Assembly: GCF_011074795.1 (NCBI RefSeq)
Contig: NZ_JAAMPF010000031.1
Location: forward strand, 62,001-126,000
Length of the DNA: 64,000 nt
Direction: 5' to 3'
Source: Marinobacter salicampi
Lineage (GTDB): Bacteria > Pseudomonadota > Gammaproteobacteria > Pseudomonadales > Oleiphilaceae
The notes under the pieces were generated by a model, which saw only the letters and a list, made by a program, of their open reading frames with translations, did no database searches and was not told the origin of the DNA. Below, piece by piece: positions 8,350-15,830 of this stretch (the stretch's first letter is position 1; each line of letters begins with the position of its first letter). Made by a program: the position numbers and the translations under genes.

Positions 8350-9063
8350 ATGATAGACCTATATACCTGGAGTACCCCCAACGGTCGCAAAGCTTCGATA
8401 ATGCTGGAGGAACTTGCGGTGCCCTACCGGGTAACGGCGGTGGATATTGGCAAGGGTGAGCAGCACCACTCAGAATTTCGCCAACTGAGTCCCAACGGCA
8501 AGATCCCAGCTATTGTCGACCATGAGCCCGACGATGGATCTGGCCAGCCCAGGCGTATTTTCGAGTCTGGTAACATTCTGATGTATCTGGCGGAAAAGAC
8601 CGGTAAGTTTTTGCCAGCGGGTGGCCAGGGGCGTACGGAGGTCATGGGTTGGCTGTTCTTCCAGATGGCCCATCTTGGGCCCATGGTTGGCCAGTGGCAC
8701 TGGTTTAAAAATGCCGCTCCGGAGAAAAGTGAGCTCGGTATCAAACGCTACCGGGAAGAAACTCTTCGTTTACTTGAAGTCATGAATGGACGGCTGGCAG
8801 AGGCTCCCTACCTGGGCGGAAAAGACTACAGCATTGCGGACATCGCCAGTTACGCCTGGGCCCGGACCGGCAGTGACGAATTGGCGAAGGAGGATGCGCA
8901 GGCCATTGCCAACCTTAAGCCCTTGCTGGACTGGCTAAGCAGAGTGGGGGAGCGCCCGGCGGTGGAGCAGGGGATGGAAATTCCCACACCGGAGCAGAAA
9001 CAGGAGTCGGCGGAGCGGGCTGCCGTGAAAGGCCCAGCCGGTGGTGGCAGCGTTTTGCCTTAG
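8350..9063 (+). CDS. yfcG: Glutathione S-transferase family protein, YfcG-like disulfide-bond oxidoreductase
   Basis: A 237-residue cytoplasmic protein matching the Nu-class GST YfcG, which reduces small disulfides with glutathione. The thioredoxin-like N-terminal domain begins MIDLYTWSTPNGRKASIMLEE (TPNG near residue 9 is the active-site region), continues LSPNGKIPAIVDH (cis-Pro) and the glutathione-binding FESGNILMYLAEKTG near residue 78. The helical C-terminal domain has LGPMVGQWHWF and YSIADIASYAW (N-capping motif). About 20 extra residues at the C-terminus exceed the E. coli protein. A hairpin terminator follows. Confidence 0.88.
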   Translation: MIDLYTWSTPNGRKASIMLEELAVPYRVTAVDIGKGEQHHSEFRQLSPNGKIPAIVDHEPDDGSGQPRRIFESGNILMYLAEKTGKFLPAGGQGRTEVMGWLFFQMAHLGPMVGQWHWFKNAAPEKSELGIKRYREETLRLLEVMNGRLAEAPYLGGKDYSIADIASYAWARTGSDELAKEDAQAIANLKPLLDWLSRVGERPAVEQGMEIPTPEQKQESAERAAVKGPAGGGSVLP

Positions 9064-9089
9064 GTCACATGAAACATGCCCCACGAACA

Positions 9090-9130
9090 CGATCGGGCAC
9101 CAGTTACATTGGTGCCGATCGCTGACTTTT
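9090..9130 (+). terminator. Terminator after yfcG, facing ectD
   Basis: CGATCGGGCACCA pairs with TGGTGCCGATCG (12 bp with one bulged G) around a short loop, followed by CTGACTTTT on the plus strand. It sits between the convergent yfcG and ectD stops and may serve both. Confidence 0.65.
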
Positions 9131-9137
9131 GCTGATG

Positions 9138-10043
9138 CTACAGAGGCTTGAGCGGATCCCAATTTTTGCGGTTGGCTAGGAACTCAGGGCGCGGTTTGTT
9201 GCCGCAATAGGGCTCTTCAAGCGTGTTATGCACGCTGTTGTAAACGAAAAAGAGGTTGCTTCGGGGCCAGCAGGACATGTTGATGTTGGAGCCATGCAAT
9301 GTATTGCATTCGAACATGATCAGCGAGCCTGCGGGCCCTTTCGGTGCCTCAATGCCGTTTTCGTCCATCAGTGCGCGCAGGCTGCCGGCGTCGGGTACGC
9401 CCACGGTCTGACTCTTGAGTGATTCCTTGTAGTTATCCGTTGGGGTGCGCCCGGTGCAGGGCACAAAATAGTTCTGGGAGCCCGGGATCAGCATGAGCGG
9501 CCCGTTGAATTCGTTATTGTCCGTCATGACGATTGAGCAACTGACACTGCGCATCCGAGGCATTCCATCCTCGCTGTGCCATGTTTCAAAGTCTGAATGC
9601 CAGTCGAAACCCTTGCCCTTGAAACCCGGTTTGTAGTTGATCCGGGACTGGTGGATATAGGCCTCGCTCCCTAGTATCTGCTGAACCATCTCCACCAAAC
9701 GGGGATCCCGGGTCAATCGGTCGAAGCGTTCGGAAATCTCATGTATCCCAAAAATAGAGCGGATTTCCTCTTTTCCCGGTTCCAGAATAGTACCTTCTGA
9801 CAGCTTGAGGTCTTCATCATATTCATAATCCCGAAGCTCCTGTATGAACTTCTCCATTTCTTCCTTGGTGAAGAAGGATTCGAATGACAGGAACCCCTTG
9901 TCTTCAAATTCCTTGAGCTTTTCCGCTGAAAGCGGTCCCTCCGACCGCTGCTCTTCCGGGGTATGTACAACGGGATCAAGCCGCTCGAACATGCCCAGTT
10001 TTCGTTCCAGCCTGGTGGGAAAAAGATCTTGCGCGCGTGTCAT
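9138..10043 (-). CDS. ectD: Ectoine 5-hydroxylase
   Basis: A 301-residue Fe(II)/2-oxoglutarate dioxygenase converting the osmolyte ectoine to 5-hydroxyectoine. The family signature FDWHSDFETWHSEDGMP lies at residues 147-162; His149, Asp151 and the distal His250 (CNTLHGSNINMS) make the iron site, and R/S residues near 260 the 2-oxoglutarate site. Length is normal. A strong AAGGAGGAA precedes the ATG. No ectABC, ask_ect or ectR is adjacent, so the substrate must come from genes elsewhere or from uptake. The 225-base gap to the divergent gene at 10269 should contain its promoter, which I cannot assign confidently. Confidence 0.93.
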   Translation of the reverse strand: MTRAQDLFPTRLERKLGMFERLDPVVHTPEEQRSEGPLSAEKLKEFEDKGFLSFESFFTKEEMEKFIQELRDYEYDEDLKLSEGTILEPGKEEIRSIFGIHEISERFDRLTRDPRLVEMVQQILGSEAYIHQSRINYKPGFKGKGFDWHSDFETWHSEDGMPRMRSVSCSIVMTDNNEFNGPLMLIPGSQNYFVPCTGRTPTDNYKESLKSQTVGVPDAGSLRALMDENGIEAPKGPAGSLIMFECNTLHGSNINMSCWPRSNLFFVYNSVHNTLEEPYCGNKPRPEFLANRKNWDPLKPL

Positions 10044-10268
10044 GCCAGTTCCTCCTTTTTCTGGTGCAACAGGCTTAAGTTGCAGGCTAAATATCGAGTT
10101 TTCAACAGCAATAAAGGATCAAACGGGATTTAGCATGATTTATGAGCGCATCGTAATGAAAGAGCACAGCTACTTAAGCAGATACATAAGAGGCCCATTT
10201 TGCTTCCTTTCCCGTATTCCTTGAGAGCAGAATAAAACCATCAGCATAATAAGAACTGGAGATACAGC

Positions 10269-11297
10269 ATGAGGTCGAAACGAATCAGCTCTAATGAACG
10301 TAGCTGCTGGTCTGGAACCGGCTTGGCCAGCGCAGGCCCTATAACATCAGTTATTGCCATGGTCTGTCTGGCAGTCGGGTCGGCCTCCGCCAACACGGCC
10401 GGAACCGTCAAAGTGACGCCCCTTGGCGGCCAGAAAGGCGAGTTCTGTCGCCTCGACCGGGCGCTGGTCTTCGAGGATCCCAACGGCACCCGGATACTGT
10501 ATGACGCCGGTCGTACTGTGGCAGGCCCAGACGACCCGCGACTGGCTGACATCGACATCGTGCTGGTCTCCCACGTCCATGGTGACCACATTGGCGATCG
10601 GCACACCAAGTCACCTAATGCCGGTACCTGCGCCAATCCGGACTTTTCTGTCGACGCCATGCCGCACTCCAGTAGTGTTGCCATCGCGGTGGAAAAGGGC
10701 GCCAAGATCGTGACGGGAAGCGAAATGCCGAGTTTCTTTGCCGCCAAGCTGGAAAAAGCCGGCGGCAAATCCGAAGACTCTGTACTGGTCCGGTTCGGTG
10801 CGATGACGGAAGTCGGAGGCGTGGGTATCACGACTGTACCTGCGACTCACAGTAATGGCCTGGCGCCCGGCTTTCTGACAGGACCTCTTGCGGACTACAT
10901 GACGAATTCCGGTATTACCGCCTACGTGGGTCCGCCCACGGGCTATGTTCTGAAGTTCAGCAATGGGCTGGTGGCTTACCTGTCAGGGGATACCGGGATC
11001 ACGGCCGAGCAACAGGTAGTCGTGCGCGACTATTATGGCGCCTCAATGGCAGTGATGAATATCGGCGATACCTTCACAACCGGGCCGGAAGAAGCTGCCC
11101 ATGTAGTGAACGAACTGATCAGGCCGAAATCCGTGATTGCCTCCCATGCTAATGAGGAAGCTACCCGCGACGGTGAGGTGCTGCCCGGGACCCGGACCGA
11201 AAAGTTTATTAGTGCCGCCAACATGCCGGTCCATGTTCCCCTTAGCGGCATGACCATGGAATTCGATCAAGCCGGTAGCTGTAGCCGTGGCTGTTAG
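10269..11297 (+). CDS. Exported metallo-beta-lactamase-fold hydrolase
   Basis: A 342-residue protein. An extended N-terminus (about residues 1-41, hydrophobic core ITSVIAMVCLAVGSASA) looks like a long signal peptide, so it is probably periplasmic. The MBL metal-binding motif HVHGDHIGD is near residue 101, followed by PATHSNG (third-motif His), YLSGDTG (bridging Asp) and SHANEEA near the C-terminus. The UlaG/L-type branch of the superfamily is the closest recognisable type. The substrate is unknown; lactonase or phosphodiesterase activity is possible. GGAG precedes the ATG by 9 bases. The gene is divergent from ectD and lies 175 bases before the thiolase gene. Confidence 0.8.
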   Translation: MRSKRISSNERSCWSGTGLASAGPITSVIAMVCLAVGSASANTAGTVKVTPLGGQKGEFCRLDRALVFEDPNGTRILYDAGRTVAGPDDPRLADIDIVLVSHVHGDHIGDRHTKSPNAGTCANPDFSVDAMPHSSSVAIAVEKGAKIVTGSEMPSFFAAKLEKAGGKSEDSVLVRFGAMTEVGGVGITTVPATHSNGLAPGFLTGPLADYMTNSGITAYVGPPTGYVLKFSNGLVAYLSGDTGITAEQQVVVRDYYGASMAVMNIGDTFTTGPEEAAHVVNELIRPKSVIASHANEEATRDGEVLPGTRTEKFISAANMPVHVPLSGMTMEFDQAGSCSRGC

Positions 11298-11472
11298 ACC
11301 ATGATAGGTTGATTGTCTGGCAACGGCCTTGAAACTAAACGGGCCGTAGCCATCTATTTTAAAGGCGCCGGATCCCCTGAGGCGTCTTCAGGAAAGCTTC
11401 CCGAGCAGTTCTTTCCAGATCAAGTCGGTAAACACTCTTGTTTGCAGAACTAAACGATCAGGTTGCGGAGGG

Positions 11473-12843
11473 ATGTCGATGACACGGAGTCAAGAGCAGA
11501 AACCAGCAAATAAACCGACCAAGTCAACCGCCAGAAGCAATGGCAATGGTGCCGGTACCAAGTCGCGCCGCGTTTACCTCGTAGACGGTTCAAGAACCCC
11601 GTTTCTGAAAGCTCAGGGCCGCCCCGGACCTTTTTCACCCGTTGATCTGGCTGTCCAGTGCGGCCGCCCGCTTCTCATGCGCCAGCCGATGGAGCCGGAC
11701 GCGTTCGATCAGGTCATCCTCGGCTGCGTCAATGTAATACCCACAGAGATGAACCCGGCACGGATTGCGGCGCTTCGCCTGGGGATGGGGGAGGCCATGC
11801 CGGCTTTCACTGTCCAGATCAATTGTGGCTCAGGTATGCAGTCCATTGATACCGCCTATAAATACATCCGCGATGGCGACAGCGACCTTATCCTGGCGGG
11901 CGGAACCGAAGCGCTTAGTCATGCGCCCATGGTCATGCAAAGAGATGCGGTTGAATGGCTGGCAGGTCTGAGCGCTGCCTCTTCTCCCCAGGACTATGCC
12001 CGCCACTTGGCCCAGCTCAGTCCCTCGGATTTCAAGCCTGAGATCAGCCTGGTCAAGGGGCTTACCGATCCGATTGTAGGGCTGAGTATGGGGCAGACCG
12101 CCGAGGTACTGGCGCAACAATTCAAGATCAGCCGCCAGGCCGCTGACGAGTATGCGGTGTCCAGCCATCACCGTCTCGCCAGGGCCCAGGAGGAGGGCTG
12201 GCTGGATGATGAGATAGAGCCTGCGGTCTCACCCGAGGGCAAGCTGTTCAAAAGCGACGACGGGGTCCGCCCCGATACCTCCACCGATTCGCTCAGTAAG
12301 CTCAAGCCTGCCTTTGAACCACCTTTTGGTCAGGTAACGCCGGGTAACAGCTCGCAGGTAACCGACGGTGCTTCCTGGATGATTCTGGCCTCGGAAGAGG
12401 CCGTCAAGAAACACGGCCTCACGCCCAAGGCCGTCATCCTGGACAGCGAATGGTCAGCCCTCGACCCCAAAATCATGGGCCTCGGGCCGGTACTGAGCTC
12501 TTCGGCCATTCTTCAGAGGCATAAAGCGGGCCTTAACGATATTGATCTCTGGGAGATCAACGAAGCATTTGCAGCCCAGGTTCTGGCCTGTCTTGAAGCC
12601 TGGCAGGACCCGGAATTCTGCAAAGTCGCTCTGGGTCTGGACCAACCCATGGGGAAACTGGACCCCGAGCGGCTGAATATCGACGGTGGTGCTGTGGCGA
12701 TCGGGCACCCGGTCGGCACCAGCGGCAACAGAATCGTTCTGCACCTGATGAATGCTCTTGACCGCAAAGGCCTGAAGCGGGGCATTGCCAGTGAATGCAT
12801 TGGCGGTGGGCAGTCCGGTGCCATGTTGATTGAAACTGTCTAG
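11473..12843 (+). CDS. Acetyl-CoA acyltransferase (thiolase), FadI-like
   Basis: A 456-residue thiolase that cleaves 3-ketoacyl-CoA to acetyl-CoA plus a shortened acyl-CoA, or runs in reverse. Catalytic elements are the nucleophile in INCGSGMQS (near residue 119), the loop GGAVAIGHPVG, and the second cysteine in ECIGGGQSGAM near the C-terminus. A basic low-complexity extension of about 32 residues (Lys/Thr/Asn/Gly-rich) precedes the conserved RRVYLVDGSRTPF. It lies 32 bases upstream of the multifunctional hydratase/dehydrogenase gene, forming a two-gene beta-oxidation unit comparable to fadIJ. Confidence 0.88.
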   Translation: MSMTRSQEQKPANKPTKSTARSNGNGAGTKSRRVYLVDGSRTPFLKAQGRPGPFSPVDLAVQCGRPLLMRQPMEPDAFDQVILGCVNVIPTEMNPARIAALRLGMGEAMPAFTVQINCGSGMQSIDTAYKYIRDGDSDLILAGGTEALSHAPMVMQRDAVEWLAGLSAASSPQDYARHLAQLSPSDFKPEISLVKGLTDPIVGLSMGQTAEVLAQQFKISRQAADEYAVSSHHRLARAQEEGWLDDEIEPAVSPEGKLFKSDDGVRPDTSTDSLSKLKPAFEPPFGQVTPGNSSQVTDGASWMILASEEAVKKHGLTPKAVILDSEWSALDPKIMGLGPVLSSSAILQRHKAGLNDIDLWEINEAFAAQVLACLEAWQDPEFCKVALGLDQPMGKLDPERLNIDGGAVAIGHPVGTSGNRIVLHLMNALDRKGLKRGIASECIGGGQSGAMLIETV

Positions 12844-12875
12844 GGAAGCGAGATTAGATCGTCAAGGAGAGAGTG

Positions 12876-15020
12876 ATGACTGGTCATATTCTTAAAGCGT
12901 TAAGCACCCGCGAAATGGAGCGGGGCCCTTTTGAAAGTTCAGATACCCAGGCGTCCGTTGGTAACTGGAAGCACTGGAAGCTTGCCCGGGACCAGAGCGA
13001 TCTTGCCTGGCTGGTGTTAGACAAACAGGAAGCGAGCGCCAATGTGCTTTCAGCAGAAGTGTTACAGGAGCTGGGGGAAATTGTCGACGAGCTTGAAAAA
13101 AAGCCACCCCGCGGACTGGCACTTCGTTCCCTCAAGCCCTCCGGTTTTGGCATGGGAGCGGACATTTCCGAGTTCTCCCAGTTAGAGTCTGAAGCTGATG
13201 TGATTGAGAAGCTGAGCCGGGCCCACGAGGTGGTGGACCGGTTTGAAGCCTTGCCCTTCAAAACCGTTGCCATTATCCATGGCGCCTGCCTTGGCGGCGG
13301 CCTTGAGCTGGCTTTGTGTTGTGATTACCGCCTTGCGATACCCGGTGCCAAGCTGGGGTTTCCGGAAGTCCAGCTGGGGCTGCACCCGGGACTCGGAGGA
13401 ACTGCCCGGTTCACCCACCTGGTAGATCCCATTGAAGCGATGACGCTGATGCTGACTGGTAAAACCGTACCTCACGGCAAGGCAAAAAAGCTCGGAGCCG
13501 TCGACCATGTCCTGGAAGAGCGTCACGTTAAAGCTGCCATAGAAGCAGCTTTACGGGGAGAAATCGAGCAGAGCAACAGCGGCATGAGAGGCCGGGTCCT
13601 CAGCACCAAGCCGGCCCGCCAGCTGGAGATTCGGCAGATGCGCTCCCAGACCGCGAGCAAGGCCCCGCCCAAGCATTATCCGGCCCCGCAAGCGCTGATC
13701 GAGCTTTGGGAACACCACGGTGGGGACTCAGAGGCCATGCGAAAGGCTGAAATTGAGTCCTTTGCCCGTCTGATGATGACCGAGACTTCCCGAAATCTGG
13801 TGAAGGTCTTCTTCCTGCGTGAAAAAATGAAAGGCCTTACCAAAACCAAGGCGGAGCCCATCAAGCACGTCCATGTTATTGGCGCTGGCGAGATGGGGGG
13901 CGATATTGCTGGCTGGTGTGCATACCAGGGCCTGAGCGTCACCCTGTTCGACATGGAGCCCGAAAAAGTCGCGGAGGCCGTTGGTAAACTTTCAAAACTG
14001 TGTGAAAAGAAACACCGCACGGAAGCCGAACGGCGCGACATCCTGGACCGGCTCACGCCAGATATGGGCAATAGGGCAGTGGTTCGGGCAGACCTGGTGG
14101 TTGAAGCGGTGCCTGAAAAGGTGGAGATCAAGCACAAGGTCTACAAGGAAGTGGAGCCCCAGCTCAAGAAAGGCGCCATTCTGGCCACCAATACCTCGAG
14201 TATTCCCCTGGAATCTCTTCAGGACGCTTTGGAAGACCCGGCCCGCCTGGTCGGTCTGCACTTCTTCAACCCCGTGGCGAGCATGCCACTGGTGGAGGTC
14301 GTCAAACACGACAAGATCGCCGATGAAGTGGAGGAGCGGGCACGACGTTTTGTCGGTCAAATCGACCGTTTGCCTGCGCCGGTCAATACCGCCCCTGGCT
14401 TCCTGGTGAACCGTGCCCTGACCCCCTATCTTGTGGAGGCGATGGTTATGCTGGATGAAGGCATTCCGGCTGAGACGATCGACCGGGTGGCAGAGGACTT
14501 CGGCATGCCCATGGGCCCAATTGAGCTGGCGGACCAGGTTGGTCTTGATATCTGTCTGAGTGTGGCCAACATGCTCAAGGAACGGCTGGACTCACCCATG
14601 CCGCCTGTTCCCGACTGGCTGGAGCGCAAGGTGGAAGAAGGCGATCTGGGTAAAAAGACCGGTAAAGGCCTGTATGAATGGAAGAAAGGTAAGGCAGACA
14701 AGAAAGATAAAACGGCCAAGGCTCCGGACGATGCGCTGGACCGGCTGCTCCTGCCCATGTTGAACGCCTGCATGGCCTGTGTGCGTGAGAAAGTCATCGA
14801 GAATGAGGAACTTGCAGACGGCGCAATGATCTTCGGAACCGGGTTTGCGCCCTTCAGAGGCGGGCCGATGACCTACGCACACAAGCGTGGTTTTGACGAG
14901 GTCCGGCAATCCCTTGAGACTCTGGCGAAGCGCTACGGTGAACGTTTCAGCCCGGATGAAGGGTGGGGTCAAGGCAGTCCTGTCGAAGCGCACGAGAAAA
15001 CCTCAGCGGAGCACGCATGA
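12876..15020 (+). CDS. Multifunctional enoyl-CoA hydratase / 3-hydroxyacyl-CoA dehydrogenase (FadB/FadJ-like)
   Basis: A 714-residue beta-oxidation enzyme. The crotonase domain (about residues 25-220) carries the oxyanion-hole segment GACLGGGLELALCCDYRLA and the catalytic-glutamate region FPEVQLGLHPGLGG. The dehydrogenase domain (about 325-600) has the NAD motif VIGAGEMGGDIAGWCA, NTSSIPLESL and the catalytic HFFNPVASMPLVEVV. The C-terminal repeat ends with FAPFRGGPMTYA. It should act on the thiolase encoded just upstream as partner subunit. AAGGAGAG precedes the ATG; a GTG one codon earlier is possible. A strong terminator follows. Confidence 0.9.
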   Translation: MTGHILKALSTREMERGPFESSDTQASVGNWKHWKLARDQSDLAWLVLDKQEASANVLSAEVLQELGEIVDELEKKPPRGLALRSLKPSGFGMGADISEFSQLESEADVIEKLSRAHEVVDRFEALPFKTVAIIHGACLGGGLELALCCDYRLAIPGAKLGFPEVQLGLHPGLGGTARFTHLVDPIEAMTLMLTGKTVPHGKAKKLGAVDHVLEERHVKAAIEAALRGEIEQSNSGMRGRVLSTKPARQLEIRQMRSQTASKAPPKHYPAPQALIELWEHHGGDSEAMRKAEIESFARLMMTETSRNLVKVFFLREKMKGLTKTKAEPIKHVHVIGAGEMGGDIAGWCAYQGLSVTLFDMEPEKVAEAVGKLSKLCEKKHRTEAERRDILDRLTPDMGNRAVVRADLVVEAVPEKVEIKHKVYKEVEPQLKKGAILATNTSSIPLESLQDALEDPARLVGLHFFNPVASMPLVEVVKHDKIADEVEERARRFVGQIDRLPAPVNTAPGFLVNRALTPYLVEAMVMLDEGIPAETIDRVAEDFGMPMGPIELADQVGLDICLSVANMLKERLDSPMPPVPDWLERKVEEGDLGKKTGKGLYEWKKGKADKKDKTAKAPDDALDRLLLPMLNACMACVREKVIENEELADGAMIFGTGFAPFRGGPMTYAHKRGFDEVRQSLETLAKRYGERFSPDEGWGQGSPVEAHEKTSAEHA

Positions 15021-15048
15021 AGATGAAGTAGCAGTCGGAGGCTAACCA

Positions 15049-15081
15049 AAAAGGCCCGGAAGTTGTACTTCCGGGCCTTTT
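15049..15081. terminator. Bidirectional rho-independent terminator
   Basis: AAAAGGCCCGGAAGT pairs perfectly with ACTTCCGGGCCTTTT around a TGT loop. The A and T runs at the two ends let it work on both strands, between the convergent beta-oxidation unit and the nrdJ genes. Confidence 0.9.
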
Positions 15082-15108
15082 ACTTGGCGCTAGAGGGTGG
15101 TGACTACC

Positions 15109-15801
15109 TCAGCCGCACTTGCTGTCACCACAGGAAAGACAGGTTGCGCAGCCGTCCATCACAATAACGGCCTTGGTGCTGCATTTGCCGCACATGGTGG
15201 CATTGGCCGGGTAGTCGCCGACCGACTCGTCATTTCGTGCCGCCTGGTTCGACTCGAATTCGGCCCTTTTCTCCGCCAGAATGCGCTTGGTAACCTCGCT
15301 CATCTCCTCGGTTTCAATCAGACCGATGGCCTTGAGATGCTTTTCGATAACTGCCCCGATTTCTGCAACCAGAGACGGCATAAAGACCCCGCCTTTCTTG
15401 AAATAACCGCCGTTGGGGTCATAGACCGAGCGTAATTCTTCCACCAGAAACGTCACATCGCCCCCTTTACGGAACACAGCCGAGATAACGCGAGTGAGAG
15501 CAATCACCCACTGGAAATGCTCCATGGACTTCGAGTTGATGAAGACCTCGTAGGGCTGGCGGCTCTCATGATCGGTATCTTCATTCAGCAGAATGTCATT
15601 GATGGTGATGTACATCGCATGCTCTGCAATGGGCGGCTTGATCTTATAGGTGGTGCCTAGCAGAAAATCCGGCCGTTCGATGTATTCGTTCATCTGTACG
15701 GGCTGCAATACCTTAGTTTCCGGCTCTGCTGCCGGCTGGGCTGCACTGTCGGCCTTGGTAACCCGGTAACCGACGATTTTGTTGCTGATTTTAACTGTCA
15801 T
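15109..15801 (-). CDS. nrdJb: Class II ribonucleotide reductase small component NrdJb (TSCPD domain, C-terminal Cys motif)
   Basis: A 230-residue protein corresponding to the C-terminal part of longer NrdJ enzymes. A TSCPD-type domain runs from TYKIKPPIAEHAMYITIND to EIGAVIEKHLKAIGL. The end is a cysteine-rich tail MCGKCSTKA...CATCLSCGDSKCG, with a zinc-ribbon-like pair of CxxC motifs and a final Cys pair expected to re-reduce the active site of the large subunit. It lies 29 bases downstream of nrdJa on the same strand. This split arrangement is known from Pseudomonas, where NrdJb is needed for full activity. Confidence 0.88.
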   Translation of the reverse strand: MTVKISNKIVGYRVTKADSAAQPAAEPETKVLQPVQMNEYIERPDFLLGTTYKIKPPIAEHAMYITINDILLNEDTDHESRQPYEVFINSKSMEHFQWVIALTRVISAVFRKGGDVTFLVEELRSVYDPNGGYFKKGGVFMPSLVAEIGAVIEKHLKAIGLIETEEMSEVTKRILAEKRAEFESNQAARNDESVGDYPANATMCGKCSTKAVIVMDGCATCLSCGDSKCG

Positions 15802-15830
15802 GGTCTTTTGTCCTGTGTCGGTATGCCGGA

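Noticed and set aside
11310..11360. ACGGCC...GGCCGT hairpin after the MBL-fold gene
   Set aside because: A 6-bp stem with a 12-13 base loop and a distant T-run is too weak to call a terminator.
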